NCBI GenBank assembly: GCA_963995525.1
Contig: OZ023207.1
Location: 34,920,792 to 34,984,791, forward strand
From: Escarpia spicata
Taxonomy: Eukaryota > Annelida > Polychaeta > Sabellida > Siboglinidae
Direction of reading: 5' to 3'
Length of the DNA stretch: 64,000 nt
Shown here: in pieces, positions 46,201-61,200 of the stretch
Position numbering within the stretch: the stretch's first letter is position 1
Layout of the letters: each line of letters begins with the position of its first letter
Notes under the pieces: generated by a model
What the model was told of the DNA's origin: nothing
Database searches by the model: none
Seen by the model: the letters and a program-made list of their open reading frames with translations, nothing else
Position numbers and translations under genes: made by a program

Positions 46201-49200
46201 ATAACCGTCAGAAAACGTCTACATTGCTGTGAATGTGAGCTGTACGGTTATACACGAGAAACATTATGTTATGCATTGAATTGAACGCTATTCAGAATTT
46301 TGCATCGTTTTAAAGTGTTGATTACCCCTTATAAATGAAAACTAACCATCAGAAAACGTCTACAATGCTGTTAATGTAAGCCGAACGGTGATACATACGA
46401 AATATTATGTTATATCATTGAAATGAACGATATTCAGCATTTGGCAACGTTTTTAACTTTTCTTTACCCCCTGTAAATGAAAACTAACCGTCAGAAAATG
46501 TCTAGACTACTGTGATAGTGAACTGTACGATCATACAAGAAAAATATTATGCTATCACTTCGAATTGATTCATACTCAGTATTTGGGAACGTTTTTAACT
46601 GTTGATTACCCCCTATAAATGAAAACAAACCGTCAGAAAACGTGTACATTGCTGTAAATGTTAGCTGTACGGTTATACACGCGAAATATTATGTTATGCC
46701 ATTGAATTGAACAATATTCAGCATTTTGCATCATTTTAAAGTGTTGATTACCCCCTATAAATAAAAACTAACCGTCAGAAAACGACTAGAATGCTCTGAA
46801 TGTAAGCCGTACGGTGAAACATACGAAATATTATGTTATATCATTGAATTTAACGATATTCAGCATATGGTAACGTTTTTAACTTTTGATTACCCCTTAT
46901 ATATGAAAACTAACCTGCAGAAAATGTCTAGATTACTGTCGTAGAGAACTGTTCGTTCATGCAAGAGAAATATTATGCTATCAGTTTCAATTGATAGAAA
47001 CTCAGCATTTGGGATCGTTTTTAACTGTTGATTACCCGATGTAAATGAAAACTAACCGTCAGAAAATGTATAGATTGCTGTGAATGTGAGCTGTACGGTT
47101 ATACACGAGAAACATTATGTTATGCCATTGAATTGAACGATATTCAGAATTTTGCATCGTTTTAAAGTGTTAATTACCCCCTGTAAATGAAAACTAACCA
47201 TCAGAAAACGTCTACAATGCTGTGAATGTAAGCCGAACGGTGATACATACGAAATATTATGTTATATCATTGAAATGAACGATATTCAGCATTTGGCAAC
47301 GTTTTTAACTTTTCTTTACCCCTATAAATGAAAACTAACCGTCAGAAAATGTCTAGACTACTGTGATAGTGAAATGTACGTTCATACAAGAGAAATATTA
47401 TGCTATCACTTCGAATTGATTCATACTCAGCATTTGGGAACGTTTTTAACTGTTGATTACCCCCTATAAATGAAAACAAACCGTCAGAAAACGTGTACAT
47501 TGCTGTAAATGTGAGCTGTACGGTTATACACGCGAAATATTATGTTATGCCATTGAATTGAACAATATTCAGCATTTTGCATCGTTTTAAAATGTTGATT
47601 ACCCCCAATAAATGAAAACTAACCATCAGAAAACGTCTACAATGCTGTGATTGTAAGCCGAACGGTGATACATACGAAATATTATGTTATATCATTGAAA
47701 TGAACGATATTCAGCATTTGGCAACGTTTTTAACTTTTCTTTACCCCCTATAAATGAAAACTAACCGTCAGAAAATGTCTAGACTACTGTGATAGTGAAC
47801 TGTACGATCATACAAGAGAAATATTATGCTATCACTTCGAATTGATTCATACTCAGCATTTGGGAACGTTTTTAACTGTTGATTACCCCCTATAAATTAA
47901 AACAAACCGTCAGAAAACGTGTACATTGCTGTAAATGTGAGCTGTACGGTTATACACGCGAAATATTATGTTATGCCATTGAATTGAACAATATTCAGCA
48001 TTTTGCATCATTTTAAAGTGTTGATTACCCCCTATAAATGAAAACAAACCGTCAGAAAACGTCTAGAATGCTCTGAATGTAAGCCGTACGGTGAAACATA
48101 CGAAATATTATGTTATATCATTGAATTGAACGATATTCAGCATATGGTAACGGTTTTAACTTTTGATTACCCCTTATATATGAAAACTAACCGTCAGAAA
48201 ATGTTTAGATTACTGTCGTAGAGAATTGTACGTTCATTGAAGAGAAATATTATGCTATCAGTTTGAATTAATTGAAACTCAGCATTTGGGATCGTTTTTA
48301 ACTGTTGATTACCCGCTGTAAATGAAAACTAACCGTCAGAAAACGTCTAGATTGCTGTAATAGTGACCTGAAGTGTCAAACAAGCGAACTATTATGCTAT
48401 CACTTCGAATTGATCGATACTGAGCATTTGGGAACGTTTTTAACTGTTGATTACCCCCTATAAATGAAAAATAACCGTCAGAAAACGCCTACATTGCTGT
48501 GAATGTGAGCTGTACGGTTATACACGAGAAACGTTATGTTATGCCATTGAATTGAACGATATTCAGAATATTGCATCGTTTTAAAGTGTTGATTTCCCCC
48601 TATAAAAGAAAACTAACCATCAGAAAACGTCTACAATGCTGTGATTGTAAGCCGAACGGTGATACATAAGAAATATTATGTTATATCATTGAAATGAACG
48701 ATATTCAGCATTTGGCAACGTTTTTAACTCTTCTTTACCCCATATAAATGAAAACTAACCGTCAGAAAATGTCTAGACTACTGTGATAGTGAACTGTACG
48801 ATCATACAAGAGAAATATTATGCTATCACTTCGAATTGATTCATACTCAGCATTTGGGAACGTTTTTAACTGTTGATTACCCCCTATAAATTAAAACAAA
48901 CCGTCAGAAAACGTGTACATTGCTGTAAATGTGAGCTGTACGGTTATACACGCGAAATATTATGTTATGCCATTGAATTGAACAATATTCAGCATTTTGC
49001 ATCATTTTAAAGTGTTGATTACCCCCTATAAATGAAAACAAACCGTCAGAAAACGTCTAGAATGCTCTGAATGTAAGCCGTACGGTGAAACATACGAAAT
49101 ATTATGTTATATCATTGAATTGAACGATATTCAGCATATGGTAACGGTTTTAACTTTTGATTACCCCTTATATATGAAAACTAACCGTCAGAAAATGTTT

Positions 49201-52200
49201 AGATTACTGTCGTAGAGAATTGTACGTTCATGCAAGAGAAATATTATGCTATCAGTTTGAATTAATTGAAACTCAGCATTTGGGATCGTTTTTAACTGTT
49301 GATTACCCGCTGTAAATGAAAACTAACCGTCAGAAAACGTCTAGATTGCTGTAATAGTGACCTGAAGTGTCAAACAAGCGAACTATTATGCTATCACTTC
49401 GAATTGATCGATACTGAGCATTTGGGAACGTTTTTAACTGTTGATTACCCCCTATAAATGAAAAATAACCGTCAGAAAACGCCTACATTGCTGTGAATGT
49501 GAGCTGTACGGTTATACACGAGAAACGTTATGTTATGCCATTGAATTGAACGATATTCAGAATATTGCATCGTTTTAAAGTGTTGATTTCCCCCTATAAA
49601 AGAAAACTAACCATCAGAAAACGTCTACAATGCTGTGATTGTAAGCCGAACGGTGATACATAAGAAATATTATGTTATATCATTGAAATGAACGATATTC
49701 AGCATTTGGCAACGTTTTTAACTCTTCTTTACCCCATATAAATGAAAACTAACCGTCAGAAAATGTCTAGACTATTGTGATAGTGAACTGTACGTTCATA
49801 CAAGAGAAATATTATGCTATCACTTCGAATTGATTCATACTCAGCATTTGGGAACGTTTTTAACTGTTGATTACCCCCTATAAATTAAAACAAACCGTCA
49901 GAAAACGTGTACATTGCTGTAAATGTGAGCTGTACGGTTATACACGCGAAATATTATGTTATGCCATTGAATTGAACAATATTCAGCATTTTGCATCATT
50001 TTAAAGTGTTGATTACCCCCTATAAATGAAAACAAACCGTCAGAAAACGTCTAGAATGCTCTGAATGTAAGCCGTACGGTGAAACATACGAAATATTATG
50101 TTATATCATTGAATTGAACGATATTCAGCATATGGTAACGGTTTTAACTTTTGATTACCCCTTATATATGAAAACTAACCGTCAGAAAATGTCTAGATTA
50201 CTGTCGTAGAGAACTGTACGTTCATGCAAGAGAAATATTATGCTATCAGTTTGAATTGATTGAAACTCAGCATTTGGGATCGTTTTTAACTGTTGATTAC
50301 CCGCTGTAAATGAAAACTAACCGTCAGAAAACGTCTAGATTGCTGTAATAGTGACCTGAAGTGTCAAACAAGCGAAATATTATGCTATCACTTCGAATTG
50401 ATCGATACTCAGCATTTGGGAACGTTTTTAACTGTTGATTACCCCCTATAAATGAAAACTAACCATCAGAAAACGTCTACAATGCTGTGATTGTAAGCCG
50501 AACGGTGATACATACGAAATATTATGTTATATCATTGAAATGAACGATATTCAGCATTTGGCAACGTTTTTAACTTTTCTTTACCCCTATAAATGAAAAC
50601 TAACCGTCAGAAAATGTCTAGACTACTGTGATAGTGAAATGTACGTTCTTACAAGAGAAATATTATGCTATCACTTCGAATTGATTCATACTCAGCATTT
50701 GGGAACGTTTTTAACTGTTGATTACCCCCTATAAATGAAAACAAACCGTCAGAAAACGTGTACATTGCTGTAAATGTGAGCTGTACGGTTATACACGCGA
50801 AATATTATGTTATGCCATTGAATTGGACAATATTCAGCATTTTGCATCATTTTAAAGTGTTGATTACCCCCTATAAATGAAAACAGACCGTCAGAAAACG
50901 TGTACATTGCTGTAAATGTGAGCTGTACGGTTATACACGCGAAATATTATGTTATATCATTGAATTGAACGATATTCAGCATATGGTAACGGTTTTAACT
51001 TTTGATTACCCCTTATATATGAAAACTAACCGTCAGAAAATGTCTAGATTACTGTCATAGAGAATTGTACGTTCATGCAAGAGAAATATTATGCTATCAG
51101 TTTGAATTGATTGAAACTCAGCATTTGGGATCGTTTTTAACTGTTGATTACCCGCTGTAAATGAAAACTAACCGTCAGAAAACGTCTAGATTGCTGTAAT
51201 AGTGACCAGAAGTGTCAAACAAGCGAACTATTACGCTATCACTTCGAATTGATCGATACTCAGCATTTGGGAACGTTTTTAACTGTTGATTATCCCCTAT
51301 AAATGAAAAATAACCGTCAGAAAACGTCTACATTGCTGTGAATGTGAGCTGTACGGATATACACGAGAAACGTTATGTTATGCCATTGAATTGAACGATA
51401 TTCAGAATATTGCATCGTTTTAAAGTGTTGATTTCCCCCTATAAAAGAAAACTAACCATCAGAAAACGTCTACAATGCTGTGATTGTAAGCCGAACGGTG
51501 ATACATAAGAAATATTATGTTATATCATTGAAATGAACGATATTCAGCATTTGACAACGTTTTTAACTCTTCTTTACCCCCTATAAATGAAAACTAACCG
51601 TCAGAAAATGTCTAGACTATTGTGATAGTGAACTGTACGTTCATACAAGAGAAATATTATGCTATCACTTCGAATTGATTCATACTCAGCATTTGGGTAT
51701 GTTTTTAATTGTTGATTACCCCCTATAAATGAAAACAAACCGTCAGAAAACGTGTACATTGCTGTAAATGTGAGCTGTACGGTTATACACGCGAAATATT
51801 ATGTTATGCCATTGAATTGAATAATATTCAGCATTTTGCATCATTTTAAAGTGTTGATTACCCCTTATAAATGAAAACAAACCGTCAGAAAACGTATAGA
51901 ATGCTCTGAATGTAAGCCGTACGGTGAAAAATACGAAATATTATGTTATATCATTGAATTGAACGATATTCAGCATATGGTAACGGTTTTAACTTTTGAT
52001 TACCCCTTATATATGAAAACTAACCGTCAGAAAATGTCTAGATTACTGTCGTAGAGAACTGTACGTTCATGCAAGAGAAATATTATGCTATCAGTTTGAA
52101 TTGATTGAAACTCAGCATTTGGGATCGTTTTTAACTGTTGATTACCCGCTGTAAATGAAAACAAACCGTCAGAAAACGTGTACATTGCTGTAAATGTGAG

Positions 52201-55200
52201 CTGTACGGTTATACACGCGAAATATTATGTTATGCCATTGAATTGAACAATATTTAGCATTTTGCATCGTTTTAAAATGTTGATTACCCCCAATAAATGA
52301 AAACTAACCATCAGAAAACGTCTACAATGCTGTGATTGTAAGCCGAACGGTGATATATACGAAATATGATGTTTTATCATTGAAAAGAACGATATTCAGC
52401 ATTTGGCAACGTTTTTAACTTTTCTTTACCCCCTATAAATGAAAACTAACCGTCAGAAAATGTCTAGACTACTGTGATAGTGAACTGTACGATCATACAA
52501 GAGAAATTTTATGCTATCACTTCGAATTGATTCATACTCAGCATTTCGGAACGTTTTTAACTGTTGATTACCCCCTATAAATGAAAACAGACCGTCAGAA
52601 AACGTGTACATTGCTGTAAATGTGAGCTGTACGGTTATACACGCGAAATATTATGTTATATCATTGAATTGAACGATATTCAGCATATGGTAACGGTTTT
52701 AACTTTTGATTACCCCTTATATATGAAAACTAACCGTCAGAAAATGTCTAGATTACTGTCATAGAGAATTGTACGTTCATGCAAGAGAAATATTATGCTA
52801 TCAGTTTGAATTGATTGAAACTCAGCATTTGGGATCGTTTTTAACTGTTGATTACCCGCTGTAAATGAAAACTAACCGTCAGAAAACGTCTATATTGCTG
52901 TAATAGTGACCAGAAGTGTCAAACAAGCGAACTATTATGCTATCACTTCGAATTGATCGATACTCAGCATTTGGGAACGTTTTTAACTGTTGATTATCCC
53001 CTATAAATGAAAAATAACCGTCAGAAAACGTCTACATTGCTGTGAATGTGAGCTGTACGGATATACACGAGAAACGTTATGTTATGCCATTGAATTGAAC
53101 GATATTCAGAATATTGCATCGTTTTAAAGTGTTGATTTCCCCCTATAAAAGAAAACTAACCATCAGAAAACGTCTGCAATGCTGTGATTGTAAGCCGAAC
53201 GGTGATACATAAGAAATATTATGTTATATCATTGAAATGAACGATATTCAGCATTTGACAACGTTTTTAACTCTTCTTTACCCCCTATAAATGAAAACTA
53301 ACCGTCAGAAAATGTCTAGACTATTGTGATAGTGAACTGTACGTTCATACAAGAGAAATATTATGCTATCACTTCGAATTGATTCATACTCAGCATTTGG
53401 GTATGTTTTTAATTGTTGATTACCCCCTATAAATGAAAACAAACCGTCAGAAAACGTGTACATTGCTGTAAATGTGAGCTGTACGGTTATACACGCGAAA
53501 TATTATGTTATGCCATTGAATTGAATAATATTCAGCATTTTGCATCATTTTAAAGTGTTGATTACCCCTTATAAATGAAAACAAACCGTCAGAAAACGTC
53601 TAGAATGCTCTGAATGTAAGCCGTACGGTGAAAAATACGAAATATTATGTTATATCATTGAATTGAACGATATTCAGCATATGGTAACGGTTTTAACTTT
53701 TGATTACCCCTTATATATGAAAACTAACCGTCAGAAAATGTCTAGATTACTGTCGTAGAGAACTGTACGTTCATGCAAGAGAAATATTATGCTATCAGTT
53801 TGAATTGATTGAAACTCAGCATTTGGGATCGTTTTTAACTGTTGATTACCCGCTGTAAATGAAAACTAACCGTCAGAAAACGTCTAGATTGCTGTAATAG
53901 TGACCTGAAGTGTCAAACAAGCGAAATATTATGCTATCACTTCGAATTGATCGATACTCAGCATTTGGGAACGTTTTTAACTGTTGATTACCCCCTATAA
54001 ATGAAAACTAACCATCAGAAAACGTCTACAATGCTGTGATTGTAAGCCGAACGGTGATACATACGAAATATTATGTGATCACTTCGAATTGATCGATACT
54101 CAGCATTTGGGAACGTTTTTAACTGTTGATTACCCCCTATAAATTAAAAATAACCGTCAGAAAACGTCTACATTGCTGTGAATGTGAGCTGTACAGTTAT
54201 ACACGAGAAACATTATGTTATGCCATTGAATTGAACTATATTCAGAATATTGCATGGTTTTAAAGTGTTGATTTTCCCCTATAAAAGAAAAGTAACCATC
54301 AGAAAACGTCTACAATGCTGTGATTGTAAGCCGAACGGTGATACATAAGAAATATTATGTTATATCATTGAAATGAACGATATTCAGCATTTGGCAACGT
54401 TTTTAACTTTTCTTTACCCCCTATAAATGAAAACTAAACGTCAGAAAATGTTTAGATTACTGTCGTAGAGAACTGTACGTTCATGCAAGAGAAATATTAT
54501 GCTATCAGTTTGAATTGATTGAAACTCAGCATTTGGGATCGTTTTTAACTGTTGATTACCCGCTGTAAATGAAAACTAACCGTCAGAAAACGTCTAGTTT
54601 GCTGTAATTGTGACCTGAAGTGTCAAACAAGCGAACTATTATGCTATCACTTCGAATTGATCGATACTCAGCATTTGGGAACGTTTTTAACTGTTGATTA
54701 CCCCCTATAAATGAAAAATAACCGTCAGAAAACGTCTACATTGCTGTGAATGTAAGCCGAACGGTGATACATACGAAATGTTATGTTATATCATTGAAAT
54801 GAACGATACTCAGCATTTGGCAACGTTTTTAACTTTTCTTTACCCCTATAAATGAAAACTAACCGTCAGAAAATGTCTAGACTACTGTGATAGTGAACTG
54901 TAGGTTCATACAAGATAAATATTATGCTATCACTTCGAATTGATTCATACTCAGCATTTGGGAACGTTTTTAACTGTTGATTACCCCCTATAAATGAAAA
55001 CAAACCGTCAGAAAACGTGTACATTGCTGTAAATGTGAGCTGTACGGTTATACACGCGAAATATTATGTTATGCCATTGAATTGAACAATATTCAGCATT
55101 TTGCATCATTTTAAAGTGTTGATTACCCCCTATAAATGAAAACAAACCGTCAGAAAACGTCTAGAATGCTCTGAATGTAAGCCGTACGGTGAAACATACG

Positions 55201-58200
55201 AAATATTATGTTATATCATTGAATTGAACGATATTGAGCATATGGTAACGGTTTTAACTTTTGATTACCCCTTATATATGAAAACTAACCGTCAGAAAAT
55301 GTCTAGATTACTGTCGTAGAGAATTGTACGTTTATGCAAGAGAAATATTATGCTATCAGTTTGAATTGATTGAAACTCAGCATTTGGGATCGTTTTTAAC
55401 TGTTGATTACCCGCTGTAAATGAAAACTAACCGTCAGAGAACGTCTAGATTGCTGTAATAGTGACCTGAAGTGTCAAACAAGCGAAATATTATGCTATCA
55501 CTTCGAATTGATCGATACTCAACATTTGGGAACGTTTTTAACTGTTGATTACCCCCTATAAATTAAAAATAACCGTCAGAAAACGTCTACATTGCTGTGA
55601 ATGTGAGCTGTACGGTTATACACGAGAAACGTTATGTTAAGCCATTGAATTGAACTATATTCAGAATATTGCATCGTTTTAAAGTGTTGATTTTCCCCTA
55701 TAAAAGAAAACTAACCATCAGAAAACGTCTACAATGCTGTGATTGTAAGCCGAACGGTGATACATAAGAAATATTATGTTATATCATTGAAATGAACGAT
55801 ATTCAGCATTTGGCAACGTTTTTAACTCTTCTTTACCCCCTATAAATGAAAACTAACCGTCAGAAAATGTCTAGACTATTGTGATAGTGAACTGTACTTT
55901 CATACAAGAGAAATATTATGCTATCACTTCGAATTGATCGATACTCAGCATTTGGGAACGTTTTTAACAGTTGATTACCCCCTATAAATGAAAACTAACC
56001 ATCAGAAAACGTCTACAATTCTGTGATTGTAAGCCGAACGGTGATACATACGAAATATTATGTTATATCATTGAAATGAACGATATTCAGCATTTGGCAA
56101 CGTTTTTAACTTTTCTTTACCCCCTATAAATGAAAACTAACCGTCAGAAAATGTCTAGACTACTGTGATAGTGAACTGTACGTTCATACAAGAGAAATAT
56201 CATGCTATCACTTGGAATTGATTCATACTCAGCATTTGGGAACGTTTTTAACTGTTCATTACCCCCTATAAATGAAAAAAACCGTCAGAAAACGTGTACA
56301 TTGCTGTAAATGTGAGCTGTACGGTTATACACGCGAAATATTATGTAATGCCATTGAATTGAACAATATTCAGCATTTTGCATCGTTTTAAAGTGTTGAT
56401 TACCCCCTATAAATGAAAACTAACCATCAGAAAACGTCTACAATGCTGTGATTGTAAGCCGAACGGTGATACATACGAAATATTATGTTATATCATTGAA
56501 ATGAACGATATTCAGCATTTGGCAACGTTTTTAACTTTTCTTTACCCCCTATAAATGAAAACTAACCGTCAGAAAATGTCTAGATTACTGTCGTAGAGAA
56601 CTGTACGTTCATGCAAGAGAAATATTATGCTATCAGTTTGAATTGATTGAAATTCAGCATTTGGGATCGTTTTTAACTGTTGATTACCCGCTGTAAATGA
56701 AAACTAACCGTCAGAAAACGTCTAGATTGCTGTAATAGTGACCTGAAGTGTCAAACAAGCGAAATATTATGCTATCACTTCGAATTGATCGATACTCAGC
56801 ATTTGGGAACGTTTTTAACTGTTGATTACCCCCTATAAATTAAAAATAACCGTCAGAAAACGTGTTATGTTATATCATTGAAATGAACGATACTCAGCAT
56901 TTGGCAACGTTTTTAACTTTTCTTTACCCCTATAAATGAAAACTAACCGTCAGAAAATGTCTAGACTACTGTGATAGTGAACTGTAGGTTCACACAAGAT
57001 AAATATTATGCTATCACTTCGAATTGATTCATACTCAGCATTTGGGAACGTTTTTAACTGTTGATTACCCCCTATAAATGAAAACAAACCGTCAGAAAAC
57101 GTGTACATTGCTGTAAATGTGAGCTGTACGGTTATACACGCGAAATATTATGTTATGCCATTGAATTGAACAATATTCAGCATTTTGCATCATTTTAAAG
57201 TGTTGATTACCCCCTATAAATGAAAACAAACCGTCAGAAAACGTCTAGAATGCTCTGAATGTAAGCCGTACGGTGAAACATACGAAATATTATGTTATAT
57301 CACTGAATTGAACGATATTCAGCATATGGTAACGGTTTTAACTTTTGATTACCCCTTATATATGAAAACTAACCGTCAGAAAATGTCTAGATTACTGTCG
57401 TAGAGAATTGTACGTTTATGCAAGAGAAATATTATGCTATCAGTTTGAATTGATTGAAACTCAGCATTTGGGATCGTTTTTAACTGTTGATTACCCGCTG
57501 TAAATGAAAACTAACCGTCAGAGAACGTCTAGATTGCTGTAATAGTGACCTGAAGTGTCAAACAAGCGAAATATTATGCTATCACTTCGAATTGATCGAT
57601 ACTCAACATTTGGGAACGTTTTTAACTGTTGATTACCCCCTATAAATTAAAAATAACCGTCAGAAAACGTCTACATTGCTGTGAATGTGAGCTGTACGGT
57701 TATACACGAGAAACGTTATGTTATGCCATTGAATTGAACTATATTCAGAATATTGCATCGTTTTAAAGTGTTGATTTTCCCCTATAAAAGAAAACTAACC
57801 ATCAGAAAACGTCTACAATGCTGTGATTGTAAGCCGAACGGTGATACATAAGAAATATTATGTTATATCATTGAAATGAACGATATTCAGCATTTGGCAA
57901 CGTTTTTAACTCTTCTTTACCCCCTATAAATGAAAACTAACCGTCAGAAAATGTCTAGACTATTGTGATAGTGAACTGTACGTTCATACAAGAGAAATAT
58001 TATGCTATCACTTCGAATTGATTCATACTCAGCATTTGGGTACGTTTTTAACTGTTGATTACCCCCTATAAATGAAAACAAACCGTCAGAAAACGTGTAC
58101 ATTGCTGTAAATGTGAGCTGTACGGTTATACACGCGAAATATTATGTTATTCCATTGAATTGAACAATATTCAGTATTTTGCATCATTTTAAAGTGTTGA

Positions 58201-61200
58201 TTACCCCTTATAAATAAAAACAAACCTTCAGAAAACGTCTAGAATGCTCTGAATGTAAGCCGTACGGTGAAACATACGAAATATTATGTTATATCATTGA
58301 ATTGAACGATATTCAGCATATGGTAACGGTTTTAACTTTTGATTACCCCTTATATAGGAAAACTAACCGTCAGAAAATATCTAGATTACTGTCGTAGAGA
58401 ACTGTACGTTCATGCAAGATAAATATTATGCTATCAGTTTGAATTGATTGAAACTCAGCATTTGGGATCGTTTTTAACTGTTGATTACCCGCTGTAAATG
58501 AAAACTAACCGTCAGAAAACGTCTAGATTGCTGTAATAGTGACCTGAAGTGTCAAAAAAGCGAAATATTATGCTATCACTTCGAATTGATCGATACTCAG
58601 CATTTGGGAACGTTTTTAACTGTTGATTACCCCCTATAAATGAAAACTAACCATCAGAAAACGTCTACAATTCTGTGATTGTAAGCCGAACGGTGATACA
58701 TACGAAATATTATGTTATATCATTGAAATGAACGATATTCAGCATTTGGCAACGTTTTTAACTTTTCTTTACCCCCTATAAATGAAAACTAACCGTCAGA
58801 AAATGTCTAGACTACTGTGATAGTGAACTGTACGTTCATACAAGAGAAATATTATGCTATCACTTGGAATTGATTCATACTCAGCATTTGGGAACGTTTT
58901 TAACTGTTCATTACCCCCTATAAATGAAAAAAACCGTCAGAAAACGTGTACATTGCTGTAAATGTGAGCTGTACGGTTGTACACGCGAAATATTATGTAA
59001 TGCCATTGAATTGAACAATATTCAGCATTTTGCATCGTTTTAAAGTGTTGATTACCCCCTATAAATGAAAACTAACCATCAGAAAACGTCTACAATGCTG
59101 TGATTGTAAGCCGAACGGTGATACATACGAAATATTATGTTATATCATTGAAATGAACGATATTCAGCATTTGGCAACGTTTTTAACTTTTCTTTACCCC
59201 CTATAAATGAAAACTAACCGTCAGAAAATGTATAGATTACTGTCGTAGAGAACTGTACGTTCATGCAAGAGAAATATTATGCTATCAGTTTGAATTGATT
59301 GAAACTCAGCATTTGGGATCGTTTTTAACTGTTGATTACCCGCTGTAAATGAAAACTAACCGTCAGAAAACGTCTAGATTGCTGTAATAGTGACCTGAAG
59401 TGTCAAACAAGCGAAATATTATGCTATCACTTCGAATTGATCGATACTCAGCATTTGGGAACGTTTTTAACTGTTGATTACCCCCTATAAATTAAAAATA
59501 ACCGTCAGAAAACGTCTACATTGCTGTGAATGTGAGCTGTACGGTTATACACGAGAAACGTTATGTTATGCCATTGAATTGAACTATATTCAGAATATTG
59601 CATCGTTTTAAAGTGTTGATTTTCCCCTATAAAAGAAAACTAACCATCAGAAAACGTCTACAATGCTGTGATTGTAAGCCGAACGGTGATACATACGAAA
59701 TATTATGTTATATCATTGAAATGAACGATATTCAGCATTTGGCAACGTTTTTAACTTTTCTTTAACCCCTATAAATGAAAACTAACCGTCAGAAAACGTC
59801 TAGATTGCTGTAATAGTGACCTGAAGTGTCAAACAAGCGAACTATTATGCTATCACTTCGAATTGATCGATACTCAGCATTTGGGAACGTTTTTAACTGT
59901 TGATTACCCCCTATAAATGAAAAATAACCGTCAGAAAACGTGTTATGTTATATCATTGAAATGAACGATACTCAGCATTTGGCAACGTTTTTAACTTTTC
60001 TTTACCCCTATAAATGAAAACTAACCGTCAGAAAATGTCTAGACTACTGTGATAGTGAACTGTAGGTTCATACAAGAGAAATATTATGCTATCACTTCGA
60101 ATTGATTCATACTCAGCATTTGGGAACGTTTTTAACTGTTGATTACCCCCTATAAATGAAAACAAACCGTCAGAAAACGTGTACATTGCTGTAAATGTGA
60201 GCTGTACGGTTATACACGCGAAATATTATGTTATGCCATTGAATTGAACAATATTCAGCATTTTGCATCATTTTAAAGTGTTGATTACCCCCTATAAATG
60301 AAAACAAACCGTCAGAAAACGTCTAGAATGCTCTGAATGTAAGCCGTACGGTGAAACATACGAAATATTATGTTATATCATTGAATTGAACGATATTCAG
60401 CATATGGTAACGGTTTTAACTTTTGATTACCCCTTATATATGAAAACTAACCGTCAGAAAATGTATAGATTACTGTCGTAGAGAATTGTACGTTTATGCA
60501 AGAGAAATATTATGCTATCAGTTTGAATTGATTGAAACTCAGCATTTGGGATCGTTTTTAACTGTTGATTACCCGCTGTAAATGAAAACTAACCGTCAGA
60601 AAACGTCTAGATTGCTGTAATAGTGACCTGAAGTGTCAAACAAGCGAAATATTATGCTATCACTTCGAATTGATCGATACTCAACATTTGGGAACGTTTT
60701 TAACTGTTGATTACCCCCTATAAATTAAAAATAACCGTCAGAAAACGTCTACATTGCTGTGAATGTGAGCTGTACGGTTATACACGAGAAACGTTATGTT
60801 ATGCCATTGAATTGAACTATATTCAGAATATTGCATCATTTTAAAGTGTTGATTACCCCTTATAAATAAAAACAAACCTTCAGAAAACGTCTAGAATGCT
60901 CTGAATGTAAGCCGTACGGTGAAACATACGAAATATTATGTTATATCATTGAATTGAACGATATTCAGCATATGGTAACGGTTTTAACTTTTGATTACCC
61001 CTTATATATGAAAACTAACCGTCAGAAAATATCTAGATTACTGTCGTAGAGAACTGTACGTTCATGCAAGATAAATATTATGCTATCAGTTTGAATTGAT
61101 TGAAACTCAGCATTTGGGATCGTTTTTAACTGTTGATTACCCGCTGTAAATGAAAACTAACCGTCAGAAAACGTCTAGATTGCTGTAATAGTGACCTGAA

